From Pocillopora verrucosa (lineage: Eukaryota > Cnidaria > Anthozoa > Scleractinia > Pocilloporidae): a stretch of 64,000 bases of DNA. Below, one piece after another: positions 22,133 through 34,439 of this stretch. Position 1 is the first letter of the stretch. Each line of letters begins with the position of its first letter. The notes under the pieces are model-generated. The model saw only the letters and a list, made by a program, of their open reading frames with translations, did no database searches and was not told the DNA's origin. Where the stretch lies: the NCBI RefSeq assembly GCF_036669915.1, contig NC_089316.1:22918997-22982996 (forward strand), in the 5' to 3' direction. Made by a program: the position numbers and the translations under genes.

Positions 22133-25100
22133 GTATTGGTCGAGACTCGAGGGTAGTCATGTAAAGGACACTTGTAATTGAGGCTGACAGTTGCTCACGT
22201 TTGGATGATCTGAGTAGAAGTCATCGTTATTGAATCTGATAATGACTCTCTTCTTGGCTGTCAAAACGTCTTTTGCTGTTATCGGGGTCAGTCCTCTATA
22301 CATTTCTCACTTAGCCGGTTAGACTACACGACACGAAAACATTTTACTCCTGGGTTCAAAATATTTACTGCAACAGTGATGTTATTAACAGAATAGAAAT
22401 ATATATATAGCCAAGGCTATATCGTCATATCCCCTGCATTTCTAAAGACTTCAATTAGACTGCGGGACGAGCGTTTCTTCGCCTGCAGGAGAGTTTTCGA
22501 AGGCGCAACGATGGCTATCAAAAAGGCATCATTGCTTTGTACCTACCTTAATCATGGCTATAACAGTTTCCTCAAATCTGATCGGTGCCTTAGCTGTAAT
22601 CGGCTGTATTTGAACAGTTGGCTGTGATCGAACAGTTGAAGCAGCCAATCATACTAAGTCCACTCAGCCAAATCCACCAATCACAGAATAAATCGCAATA
22701 ACAATAGAAACAATCACTTATCCTAAAAGAACTGAGATATTTCCAAAATTAAGAATTTTTTCTTAGTTTAGGCATTGTCTCCACTGGAGATCTGTGATCC
22801 TCCCCCTCCCCCCCCCCCTCCTTCCCCATGAGGATCCTCAGTGTTTTAATTATCCTCCTCCTTTCCCTCTCATTGGCAGTCAGTTTTCCGTAATCCCCTT
22901 TGAACTTTGTTGGAGACGACTGACACCCCATTCGTTTCCCCTGAAAACCATAATGATCCCCCACTGCGACACCCCTGGGGGATAACATAATGACCGGGCC
23001 TTAAACAGCTTAAAAGAGGACATGAGCAAATCACTTAGTACTTTTAACACAATCGCAAATTGCTCGATAGCACAGCATATGCAGCGAAATTGTGACAACA
23101 TGTCTAAGTTTTTGTTTCGTTTTGTTTGTTTGTTGGTTTTTGTTTTGATATCAATTTTTTTCTTTCCTTTTAATTCGTGAAACTTGGTTAGAATGTATAC
23201 ACTATCAAGCTTTGACAAGTGGTGATAGGCGAGAAACTAACGACGTGCATCCCCTCCTTTGCGACAAAGACCTTGGTCCTGCCTGGTTCCGTTTTCTTGG
23301 AGATGCGGTATCTCTGAGATTCTTGAGAATCCATCTTGTGGTGCTACCCTTGAAACCACGTACCCATTTACACTCCCAACCCAAAGGGGATAAACGGAAC
23401 CTCCTCCATGGCTCTTTTCTGAAAATGATTATATATGCTATCGTCAGTAGACATGTTCTGCTGAAACATTTACGTCGACGCAGTTTCTTAAATCTGGGGT
23501 GAAGTCAAAATATCAGGGCTTACAGACTGAACATAACAGGAATGCCCGGTGATCTGCGACAACGCTCATTAATATTTCCTACACTCGAGAAACTACACCG
23601 ACCTAAGGTACCTCCCATGATGAGGACGCTTTCTATAAACAGAATAAAGCACCATCTTCCAAAGCCAAAGGTAATTTCTTTTTTCTTGCCTCTTCAACGA
23701 TATACATGCTAAAGAAGCGCGTCGCGTGACAACCTAAGGAACGGCTACCAAGTTAAGTTAACAGTTATAAAATCTGAAAATATCGAAGTTTATATCTCAT
23801 TTGATAACTTTATCCAAGGAAATGGGAAGAAGTTGAGCGAATGAGACATAGGTGCGTTCACTGCTTCAAACGACAAGATGTGACAAAACATCCTGTCACA
23901 TAACGTGCTTAAGATGTGCGTCGCGTGACATCCTAAGCAATGGCTGCCAATGATCAATATTAGCAGTTATAGAGTCAAAAAATATCGATGTTTATCTCTC
24001 ATTCAATAAACCTATTGAAAGAAATGGACAAATGTTATCAAGCGAACAAGACATAGCCGCACTCACTACTTCAAACGACAAGAAATGGCTTGCGCAGGTT
24101 GACGCAGAAATTTTCTTCCCTTTTTTATTGATTTCCTCTTCCATTCGAACAAAATACCAAGCGACTTGTTTCATTGTTTGACATTCAAATGTGAGTTTAT
24201 TGTACTTAGATAATAGGTAAACAGTCTAATGGAAGAACCTAAATAAAATCATTTGGCTCCAATTTTCTAGCTCGTTCTGAGTTTCTCTCAATGCTTTGTA
24301 GGCCAGTAACTAAAATTAAAATAAAACTTCTCGTTTTGCCTTCGGACGACTAATTCAAACAATAGACTTGAAATGCATCATTCTTCTTGTAAAAAAGTAA
24401 CACAATTCATCGCATTCAAAATTAAAGGAGAAATCTCAGAATATTAACAAATACCAAGACTAAATCCTAGCCATTACGGCTAAAATCTGTAATTTTCAAG
24501 TCCAGATAAACCAAATTCTGATCGGCAGAAACTAACTTTAAGTACCAATGACTGGGTAAAAATTGTCGAAAATTTAATCACAATTTCCATCTTACATAAA
24601 CTAAGATAATCGAGCAATCGGACAACTGATTATTTTTCAATTTCCATGGAAATTCTCCACACAAAAAAAAAACTCTGGGAAACATTTTCAAGACGTTTCA
24701 ACTTCGACGTCAATGCAACGCCCAAATTCGCTTAGTAGATAATACTTAGATTAAAAAATTATTTTTTACATAGCTAGTCATGATAATCTCAAGACATATG
24801 AGAAAAACAACAGTTTCAGCAGGATATCAAAGATGAAGGTCGTAAAAGCAGTTCAGAAAAGCAAAAAGTCAACTTTTGAATCAAAGGAAATCCGTTCTCT
24901 TGTTAAACTTGACTTCAGCCGTCTTTTGATTCATCCTGCTTTGAAAAGAAGACTCTTGAAAAAGATTTCATCGGTAGCATACTGGTTTCTGCGTATCAGC
25001 GTTTTTATGTATCCGAAAACTCCCTGGGAATCCAATGCTCACAGCCTTAACTAAAAAATAAAAGAATCTAAGTTTAGGGAGGATAGTTGAGTTGCCATGA

Positions 25101-25603
25101 AATATTTCCTACCACATGAAACGATACATTGCACAACAGGATTGTTTTAAAAGAAATTTGCTATTCTACTCCTATCATGTTTCCTAACGAGAATGTTATC
25201 ATCGTAAACGTGTCCACTTGATTGTACTGCATCATCCAATTCGTGACCCAAATGAAAGGAAAATAACACGCAAGTATCAGTGCTCATACAAAAGCTATAA
25301 TTATGATTTAAGGTAACTTTGTATTGAATAGAAGGTATAAACAGAATATTTACTTGCTTCCATAGATGGAAGAAAGGAAATGAAGATGAACAAATTATAT
25401 TATAGTCTATGGCTCCTATGAAATCTCATTGTCATCATCAATTAATTGTGTTTATTTATGCAAATTTGTGGCAAGTTTCCCTGGTATTTTCTCAGTAAGC
25501 CACACCCCAGATTTGTTATGAAAATTTAGGGAAAAAGGTGCAACTTTCTCTCTTTTTTCATTTTTTTTCCTGTTTTGAGCTGTGCATTACAATGTACAGT
25601 ACC
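22133..25603. other. Gene-poor stretch with small repeats
   Basis: Holds the duplicated flank block (22565-22725), a C-rich run (22799-22825) and a diverged direct repeat (23712-24087). No supportable exon was found; the ORFs at 23212-23502 and 24833-25054 lack family features. Confidence 0.5.
23712..24087 (+). repeat. Diverged direct repeat, two units of about 195 bp
   Basis: Unit 1 starts near gcgtcgcgtgacaacctaag and ends near cttcaaacgacaagatg. Unit 2 starts near gcgtcgcgtgacatcctaag (about 23912) and ends near cttcaaacgacaagaaatgg. Confidence 0.7.
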
Positions 25604-25736
25604 TTAGAAAGTTTACTCTCTCCAGGATCCCATCCCATGGAATAACTTGTTTTCTTGTTCACTGATTGGGTAACTTTTCCACCATATCTTTTTATCAAAT
25701 CAGCAGCTTCCTCTCTCTCAATACTTTCCAAGACTC
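25604..25736 (-). CDS. RFC1-like: Isolated exon matching RFC1 BRCT domain
   Basis: On the minus strand an acceptor (ttgttattacag) is followed by [44 protein letters not shown] and a donor (aag|gtactg). This closely follows the BRCT domain of replication factor C large subunit, which loads the sliding clamp. The segment TSYSMGWD is one residue shorter than the usual TNYLVMGRD-type segment. No flanking RFC1 exon (BRCT start, AAA+ domain) was found nearby. It is either one exon of a gene with very long introns or a captured or duplicated fragment. Confidence 0.8.
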
Positions 25737-25933
25737 CTGTAATAACAAAGTAATGTCAGTCCATCCAAACAGTTTTATGCTCCCTAAAAAATAAATTATC
25801 ATGTGCATGCATGATTCAAGATGAGCAGACAAATAATTAATTCTTCCCTTGAAGGCCTCTTAACACTGTCCAAACTGAAAAGTTATAAATGACAAAAAAG
25901 TAAATAACTCCGTAGCTACACTATAAACATTTG

Positions 25934-26063
25934 GGATCAATATAAGCATGTGTACATTTACCCCTCCCCTAACCCAAAAAACCATCAAATGATAGCAAGT
26001 AAGGGTTAATGTTGGCTTAGGGGAGGGGTAGGTAGGCAGTTTCTCAGATACTGACATTGAACC
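25934..26063. repeat. Short palindromic MITE, copy 2
   Basis: Same family as 6320-6419. The arms tttacccctcccctaaccca and ttaggggaggggtaggtagg face each other, with outer arms gatcaatata... and ...atactgacattgaacc. Confidence 0.7.
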
Positions 26064-26112
26064 AACATTTGAACAACAACTGAGAGTAAAAGGATAAAAT
26101 ACATTTTTTTGT

Positions 26113-26324
26113 TTAACCCTTTAACTCCCATGAGTGACCAAGACAGAACTTCTCCTTACAATATCAATACAATATCATGCAGACAAGTGATGAGAATAAA
26201 TACAAATATCAGCCAGGGGATTATTAGTTGATCCAAGACCAAATTCTCCAAACTAACATTACAAGACTTGTATAACAGACATTAAGGTGAATTACTACTA
26301 AGGTCTTGGAAGTAAAAGGGTTAA
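26113..26324. repeat. TTAA-ended MITE
   Basis: Begins ttaaccctttaactccca and ends tggaagtaaaagggttaa, an inverted pair bounded by TTAA. The TTAA ends recall piggyBac- or Kolobok-type target sites, which is inference. Related pieces lie at about 26485-26560, 28670-28790, 35336-35560 and 40315-40508. Confidence 0.65.
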
Positions 26325-27058
26325 TCAAAGCATTTTTTCAATAAACTGTATCTGCAGATTTTCCAAACCAGCTTTAATTCTAATAATCTTCATTTTCCTT
26401 TGTCTTGCATCTCTCATTAAAATTTGAAAGGATGGAAAACAAACCATAAAGAGCTTTGAGAGATAATAATTTAACTACCAGAAGAAATTAACATGTAACT
26501 TCTCCCAAGAATATCCATACATTATCCAGCCAATAGGTGAGAATACTAAAACTCATCAGGCACATGTGGCTGTGCTATTAAATATCTTAGACACCAAAGG
26601 ACTTATCCCTTTAAGGGGGTCCATAGTGTCGTTTTTGCCAAAACTATTCCTCAATTGGTCACTACCCATTAATTTTGTGACATGGTATGTGTTCACTGTA
26701 GTTCATCCTGACACAACTATAACAGATTGGCAGAGCATCTACCTACAAGGAATGCTTGATTAAGCCAAAAATTAACACATGATGCATGAATTTTACAGAA
26801 AGGCAAGGTATGGTGAGGTTTAAAGTTTTCCCTGTTCAATGCATGATGCATGAAGTACTGTCAAAAATACTCAGGATGCCTGATTTTTTTCTTTAAAAAA
26901 AATTGTGGGCAAAACAAGAATAGTAAGTTATTCCCCTTTTTTTTCTTTTGGCAAATGTTTTCCTGGATTCCCTTTCAACTGAAGTAGAACCAAAGAAATC
27001 AAGTGCAGAAGTTGTTTTTTCTCTTTAGGTTTGACTGGACTGAAGCAAGAATAACAAT

Positions 27059-28507
27059 CCGTTTACTATCCGTTTAAACCCTTTTAAACGGTTCATGAAA
27101 GCGTTTAAATGGTTTGCTCAACCGTTTAAAAAAATTTGCATCCGTTTAACGCTTTAGCTAAAACATTTAAGCGGTTTGCTTATCCGTTTAAAAAAATTTG
27201 CATCCGTTTAACGCTTTTGGTAAAACGTTAAAGCGGTTTGCTCATCCGTTGAAAAAAATTTGCATCCGTTTAAAAAAATTTGCATCCGTTTGACGCTGTA
27301 ACAAAAACGTTTAAACGGTTTCTTAATCCGTTGTAAACAAATTATTTCCGTTTAACGTTCCAAGGAAAACTTTCAACTGTTTATTTATCATTCTGTTATA
27401 GGCAGTTCGAAGTATCAATCTTATGTTCGCTCGATACCCGCCGGTTCTTGAAATGCAGAATGACCGTACCTTATTTTGGCTTTATCTTTTTCGTGATCAT
27501 AGAAAGCGAGTAATCGTCGCATCCTTGGATAAACGAGTTAAGTTAAAATATCCGTTCGTACAAACGTAGAGCATCGACAGCAAATGAAGCCATTCACTTG
27601 ACCATGATCTTGCCATCGATCTTGTGTAAACAGTGCGCCTCAGATCTTGTTTACAGATTGGTGAAATCGAGATAACCCTATCTTGGTTCCCGTGCCATGG
27701 TTTCGCTAAATTGGCTACTCTCTATCTGTTTATATCATCTTAATTCATCTTTCCTGATTTTACTGACAATTATTTCAACGGCCGCGCTTAGTGCGTGACA
27801 CCGATTCGACCTTTTATTTGCTAAAGAACTTATACATTGCGTGATTTGACCCTGAAGCGTCTCGGCTTCAGACAAGGTCGCGGCATTGCGTCTGCAGACT
27901 TGTTTCGTGAAACACATGAAGTTTATTTTCAATAATAATAAGAATGAACAAAGGAGGAGATTGTGTGTTTCTCGCAATAGCCGTTTAGGGTACTTGGCAG
28001 CGAAGCTATTCTCAGTAAATTGCGCTTATTTCTTTAATGTCACACGAAAACGGTAATAGTTTACCCAGAAATAAAATGCGCTAGTGTATCCTAGTTATAG
28101 TTTTTCAAATTATTTTGCTCAATGTTTTCGCTTCAAGATAATTATCCATTGTCGCTCGGAAAGTTTTTCCGCAGAAGATCTTACCGGCTCAACCACAACC
28201 GTTTACATTAATTTTTAGCTCTCTGATTGTCGATTCTGGTCAACCGTACGTTTCTCGGTTTACGCTATCCGTTTTTGGACTTTGGTCAACCGTTTAACGT
28301 TTCGAGCCAACCGTTTTAAATTTTGGTCAACCGTTTGAGGGCCTAAGCTATCCGTTTTTGGACTTTGGTCAACCGTTTACAATTTTTACCATCCGTTTAA
28401 GCGGTTATGGAAACCGTTTAAACGCTTGAGCTAGCCGTTTAGTATCCGTTTAAAACCGTTTTTCTAGACCGTTTAACGGAAAAGCGTTAGTGTCCGTTTT
28501 CCCATGG
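27059..28507. mobile_element. Element I: ends made of CCGTTTAAACGG-type palindromic words
   Basis: The left array (27059-27375) and right array (28230-28507) are dense in ccgttta, taaacgg and their fused palindrome ccgtttaaacgg, with spacers such as aaaatttgcat (left) and ggtcaa (right). The 0.85-kb interior lacks these words. An 80-codon minus-strand ORF (27977-27735) is the only candidate reading frame and has no known domain. Exact termini and a target duplication could not be fixed. Confidence 0.55.
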
Positions 28508-28814
28508 AGGGTCACAAATCATGAAATAGGTATTAGTATTGCATACTGCAAGTGCTCTGCAGAGTTAGTAAGCTGCAGTTTGAACAAATTTGTAGGGAAT
28601 GTTAATGTCCAAGATATTTCAAACTTAAGTGAAATTTAGGTGGCAGTGTATCACAACACACTGTTTAATCTTCAAACTCTCAGAGGTAATTAACATGTAA
28701 CTTCTCCCTAGAATATCCATACAATTTCCAGCAAAAGAGTAATGAAAAAGTTGTTATCTTGATCTAACAACAAATTCCTATAACAAATGTGACTGTGAAA
28801 GGCAAAAAAGACAC

Positions 28815-29890
28815 TAATGGTTATCAGTTTGAACAGGTAAACCATTCGTTATTTGTTCATCATCCATTCAAACACCTAAAAAAATCTGTTCAAAGTGTTC
28901 AACAAACTGTTGAACAGTTTGCATATAAGTTCAAAATACATGAACATCCGTTCAAAGTATTGTGACATCCGTTCGAATGGTGTCGACATCTGTTCAAACG
29001 GTTTTTGCATCTGTTCGCCAACTAGAAGTGTGCGTTCGGAGAACTGTAGCATCCCTTTGAATGGTTTTGGCATCCATTCAAATGGTTTCAGCATCCGTTC
29101 GACAACTAGAAGTGTCCATTCGGAGAACTGCGGCATCCATTCAAACAGTTTGATGTCTGTTCTGTTCATCCATTCGAAAGGAGAAAATTGAACTCATCAT
29201 TTCTCTACAGATATTCAGTATAGCGGTCGAAACGTTACAATCCACATCTCTGTGACTAAATTGTAAGACAAACAATTAACTATGATGACAAACACCTTTC
29301 ATGAGATATTCAGTAGTTCAAGACAATAACTATAAACGTTATTTCAATGACAAATTGAAATAGTCTCCATTTTTGATCGTGAGAATAAAGGCCTTGAAAT
29401 TGACTACAACAACAAATGAAATGAAAAAAAATACACAACAACATTGCCCATTCCCTGATCAAGCCATGCGCTAGGAATGGTTTTGCAAACTGTTTAAGCA
29501 ATTTAGTCATCTGTACGATTGGTAAACCAATCGTACAACCAATCATACAGATTAATAACATTTTCATCTGTTCGAATGGCTAGCCAGTCCATTTGACATT
29601 ATCTGTTTTACTCATCCATTTGAATGGCTACACAAACCATTTAAGCAATTTATTCATCAGTATGATTAGTGAACCAATCGCACAACCAGTCGTACAAATT
29701 AATAATATTTTCATCCGTTCAAATAGCCTGCCGGTCTGTTCAACATTATCTGTTTTACTCATCTGTTCAAATGGCTGACCAAACCATTCACATAATTTAT
29801 TCACCCATTCAAATAGTTAGGCAAAATGCTTAAGGACCGTTTGCTAACTGTTTGTCATCCGTGTGTTTTCGCTGTTCAAACAGTTTTCCG
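28815..29890. mobile_element. Element II: ends made of CCGTTCAAACGG-type words
   Basis: Arrays at about 28815-29165 and 29510-29890 repeat catccgttcaaa, ccattcaaatgg and gttcaaacagttt. A perfect 12-bp hairpin, tgtacgattggt/accaatcgtaca, sits at about 29512-29540. The interior (29170-29500) has no reading frame of note. Same architecture as element I but a different centre to the word. Confidence 0.5.
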
Positions 29891-30379
29891 TCAGAGTCTG
29901 TTCTGCCTTTCAGGCTCACAAATGTACATGGGAATGTGTAGCAACAAGAGGAGAGAATTAGCAAACAGATCTTAGGAGTTAAAGGATGAATACAAAATTG
30001 CTTCATTTTACAATCCTGTTTAGGATAAAAATGAAAAAAGGTAAAACACTGTAACTTATCAGCCTCACTCAGGTACCCTGACATACTCTGACAGGCTATT
30101 GAAAATTATGCTAACAAAGTTAATTAATACACAGTACCACACCATTTCTCACATTCCAATCCAGAAAGATACCTTGGGTTAGATATATGTAGATGAATGA
30201 AACTCTTGGTTAAAACATGTTGTAAAATTATCTACCATGTGCTAAATAAAAGATTCAAGACAAAGGAAATTTTACCATGTATGACAACAAGTACCAACTT
30301 TGGCAAAATAAGGTATTCCCCCGCCCTCCTCCCCGAGAAGATAGATGGGAATGTGAATTGCAGAGTACATAGATACACA

Positions 30380-31080
30380 TGAATGAATGAATGGATGAAA
30401 AACTTTATTCATGTGTCAAATCGATCTAGCCGAGGGTAAGAAACCCTCTACTAATAGGGGACACCTAAACTCAATACAATAATTTAAAATTCAACTAATT
30501 TAACTATTTACAATAGATAAAATTTAAATACGTCATTGACATTAAGAACTAAAAGTTTAAAACTACCTTATTTAATACTCATTATTAAATCAAATAAACA
30601 CATAGAGCGTTCCTGAGCCAGATAATTGTTCATGTGCTACATAGAACACAGTTCTCACAATCGTATTCTAATTTAGACGAAAGGTTAGTTAAACAGATCT
30701 GTTTTTTAAAAGATTGTTGAGAAGGTGAGGTTTTTATGTTAGTTGAAAGTCGATTCCACAGCAAAGGGCCAATATATCTTAGGGAATGTTTTCCATAGGT
30801 AACAGTATTAAATCTAGGAATGTGGAAATCTGCGCCTCTGAGGTTGTAAGTGGAACTTTTCAATGAAAATAAATTTTTGACAGTCGGTGGGCACAGATTA
30901 TGCCTCACTTTAAACATTAAACAAGCTATATCCTGTAGCCTTCTTTCATGAAGAGATTTTAAATTAGCCTTCTTAAGTAATTGCTCATATGTAGATTTAC
31001 TATCTCTGAAGACTGCACGCAAACCCCTCTCCTGAGTGCATGATGATCGATTCAGTCAGACAGGGGCTGTGATATAGCAG
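30380..31080 (-). mobile_element. 5'-truncated CR1/L2-like LINE
   Basis: The minus-strand frame from about 31045 to 30630 reads CTQERGLRAVFRDSKSTYEQ, LLKKANL, ERRLQDIACLMFKVRHNLCP, GKHSLRYIGPLLWNRL and ends DCENCVLCST. This is the C-terminal region of non-LTR reverse-transcriptase ORFs known from CR1/L2-type elements. A 3' UTR with an aataaagtttt-like signal and a short tttttcatccattcattcat tail end the copy near 30380. RT catalytic motifs are absent because the copy is 5' truncated. Confidence 0.75.
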
Positions 31081-31157
31081 ATCTTTTCTCCGTCATCTCT
31101 AAAGTCGAATTCCCTGATAACATAAATATCTTTCTCTCTCAAATGCTACATTATCCA

Positions 31158-31245
31158 TTACTTACCTTGCTTTTCGTTCGGCTCTTTCCTACATCTTGCT
31201 TCGATAATGACTTTGCAGTAGAATCTTTGCCGCGCTTATTTTCTA
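31158..31245 (-). other. Possible Lys/Ser-rich exon with good donor
   Basis: On the minus strand VSKVENKRGKDSTAKSLSKQ, DVGKSRTKSK runs into aag|gtaagt. The acceptor is unclear and a stop lies just upstream. Composition resembles the disordered N-terminal part of RFC1, and the strand agrees with the BRCT exon at 25.6 kb, but linking them is speculative. Confidence 0.25.
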
Positions 31246-31271
31246 CTTTCGAAACGCCTTACTTCGCTGTC

Positions 31272-32640
31272 TTTCCAAGCAGGGCTGAAGAACGATCGGA
31301 TATCGTGTAGAAATATATGTAATTATAATTTAAACACCGGTTAAAAGACTGCCGCTGAGAACCAAAACGACTTACAAACCATTTTAGTGTAGTGATGTGT
31401 TCACATTACACTACGACATTTCGCGCTATCTTTGATAATCTCCTGTACTTCAGTCAGCGGTCACCAACCTAGCTAGCTTCCAGACTCCTGCTATTTCTCT
31501 TCCGCTAAGTTTCCGAGAAAAACAATAGGTCATAAGATAACCATAATCTAATTCGAATTCGCGGAACCAAATGGAAGGAGCTGTCAGACGAGGGAGGTTG
31601 AACCACGTGCAGTTGCCCCAATAGATTGCTTTGGAAATGGCGAATAGATCCGCGGAGAACACTTCTCAAGGGTACGTACTCTGTTGTGGATGTCGATATT
31701 TCCATTAATGAATGCGCCCTAGATTCGCGCACGCTCGTTCAGTGATTTGGTTATTTCGTTTCGCTATTGTCTCCTCGAGGTATATTGTTTGTTTATTGAA
31801 AAATACTCAAAATTCGCAGAAATTTGCAAAAAGTTATATGTAGTTTTATACGCTGTCATTCAAAAACAATTTCATTTAATATAAAATGACTCTATAGAAA
31901 AAAAAAACTACGTATAAAAGTTTTACCGATTGGACTGGAATGGAATAAATGTGGTCGTGTTACGATTAGTGCGTTTTTTCCCAAACTTGAAATTACACTC
32001 GTTTCTAAATTGTATCTGCTTAAGTAGTAGCAGATGATGGAGTTTATGCGCAGAATTGGATACAACTGAGTCAAAGAATTAACGCTTGTAACACTGTTCT
32101 TTGCGCCTGTCATTCAAAGGTCTGATGCCATACAATGCATTTGGTCTCTATTGTAAAACTAGAATCGACCATATCTCCGGAATTTTTTAGAGCTCAGTGT
32201 AAATTGCCAAACCAAACCAAACGAACTGAAAATATGAAAATCTCCGTGGTGTTCTTGGCTGAATCTTCACTACGTTCGCGAATATATAAATCCTCTTCTG
32301 TATTTAAAAGAAGGACTGTACCATTCAGCCATAAAATGCAAATCTATAATTAACCTTAAAATTCCGTGAGGCTGCAGCTGTCCGATTTACAAGTTGTCAA
32401 GTATCGATGTTCGTAGTCGATAAATAATTCGATTGCGTGACATGACACCTTCCCTGAAAAATATCGCGTGACTATAGTTGGTTTGCAGCATGTTTCTGAT
32501 CGAAAAATAATAATTAAAAAAGTTTTCGTTGAGGTTTCAGTAACAGTAATGGTCGTTCTGTTATCATTTGAATGATCTGTAGACTGAACTGACCGATTCA
32601 TCCTTAAGGGGGGCATTGGGATTTTCTATACTTTTTTTTG
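31272..32640. other. Spacer
   Basis: No exon, array or inverted repeat could be supported. Confidence 0.45.
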
Positions 32641-33060
32641 AGATCGGGTTTTGTGCTAAAATAAAATAATTTCTGTTTTTCGGATTAGGTATTCATTGCG
32701 GTTTGCAAAATTTTCCGTTCTTTAGCATTTGGTTTTCGGTTTTCGTCAAAAATACCTGTCTAATGGGTTGCGGATTTGGTTTCCGATGAAGTTTTTGGAC
32801 TGTCCTATTTGGATTCCGTTTTCTCTTCGATCCAAGCGTCCATTATGCGCCTCTGCGCCTCCACTGATCTCGAATAGCCGCGAAACCTCTGTATGCTCCA
32901 CTTGTCAACACCGTAGCGGATCGATTAGAGTTTTGAGAACTGGGATGTGAACATTTATCGGTTTTGACTGTTTTGCATGCGGTTTCCGGTTCTGGTCGAA
33001 TTTTTTTGCGGTTTTGCGGTTGTGGATGATTTTTTTCGACGGCTTTGAAGTTCCTAATAG
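32640..33060. repeat. Array of GGTTTTCGG / GCGGTTTT words
   Basis: ggttttcggttttcg near 32731, then gcggttttgcggttg near 33010, with gcggtttgc and gcggtttccggttc between. Possibly the remnant of another array-ended element (class IV). No inner gene is visible. Confidence 0.4.
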
Positions 33061-34439
33061 ACCCTCTCATACTTCCGTACAGTGGAGTTCTACACGGATT
33101 TTTGCTTTGCAAATTGAAAATCTCTCTTTCTAAATTTACAGATCTTTCCTTTTGTTATGTTCCGTGTCTTAAATTACAGTAGGCCTTGTTTAGTTATTTC
33201 CTCTGAAATTGTATGAGGAATTCTTTTAAGTTTATATTTTAAATTTTCTTTTTTATTTTTCTGGAAATAAGTGCTGTTGTCTTTCTCACTTCAAACTTGA
33301 ATATGGGACTGAAAGTGAGGGGAATGTGGGCTGAAGGCTGAGGTGTCCATGCCAGACAGCTTGATCCTGCCTTTGTCTGCATTATTATGTATTAACTTTT
33401 TAATTTTCCATTCCAGCATGAATTTTTAATGTTCTGTAACACCTTTTTTTCTTCTTGAATACTAATAATATCACAAATTTATTTTAATCCAAAGATGTCT
33501 TTGCAATTTTGTTTTTTGAGACATGCTGATGGATTTTCAATCTCAAAAATTATCGATTTAGGTGCCCCATAGTTATCAAGGAGAGTCTGTTTGATCTTGG
33601 CTGTCTTCCTCCAGCTGTAAGTGAAATACTGAAGTAACTTTCATCAAATAATGACAACAAAATTGTTTACATGTAGCAATGATTTGGTTTAGCGCCCTCT
33701 TTCCAATAAGCACCCCCTCTGGAATAGGTGCCCCTCTCCCCCCTTGTTTTAAGTCAGAAAGTTTGAAAGGTGTTCCTGTTTTGCTAAAACTTCATCTGCA
33801 ATTTCATGCTTGCATGATTCATAATAATTATTACATGTATTATTATTTTTAAGCTCATCATTATTTTTATACTGTCCTTTGTCAAGCAAAGGGTCAAATC
33901 TGGACTTCAAAACTGCAATGGATTTCCTGGTTTGCTGATGTGAGTACAGAATTGATTAATCAAGCAAAAAGGTCAAGGCTTACATTGAAGGTCAGCAACA
34001 TAAAGTCTGATCATTGTGTACTTTTAAGTTATTGTACCTAAGTCTAAGTGACTCCCAGCTACATGTACTTTTTTCGAAAAAGTTGCTACTTGTAATACAA
34101 GGCAAGGGGATGTGCTGCTAATTCAGCTGGCATTTTCATAACTCCCTTAACTATAATGAGGTTACATTTTCAGTAGAGTTACAAGAGTGGGGACTAACAC
34201 ATTTTCATGATTTGGAAAATTTTCCTACATCAAAGTAAGGATTTACATACGCAGCAAAAATTGACCCAAAAACTCCCCCACCCCTGATCTATCAGGAAAT
34301 TGTGCCATTTCAGTTAGAATATAAACACAGTGCAATAATATGAGGCATTCCCTTATTGAATGGGTTTAATGGGAGTGTATTTTTAAGTGAGCTATTTGAG
34401 TGCTACTGTTTTACCAATGTTTGTGTGGTTTCCTTTCAG
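33060..34439. other. AT-rich stretch upstream of STRA6-like exon
   Basis: A possible small exon at about 33562-33617 (CPIVIKESLFDLGCLPPA, donor ct|gtaagt) was seen but not verified. Otherwise featureless. Confidence 0.3.

Noticed and set aside
27059..29890. CRISPR-like array
   Set aside because: Words are short, palindromic and irregularly spaced with no constant spacer length, and the genome is eukaryotic.
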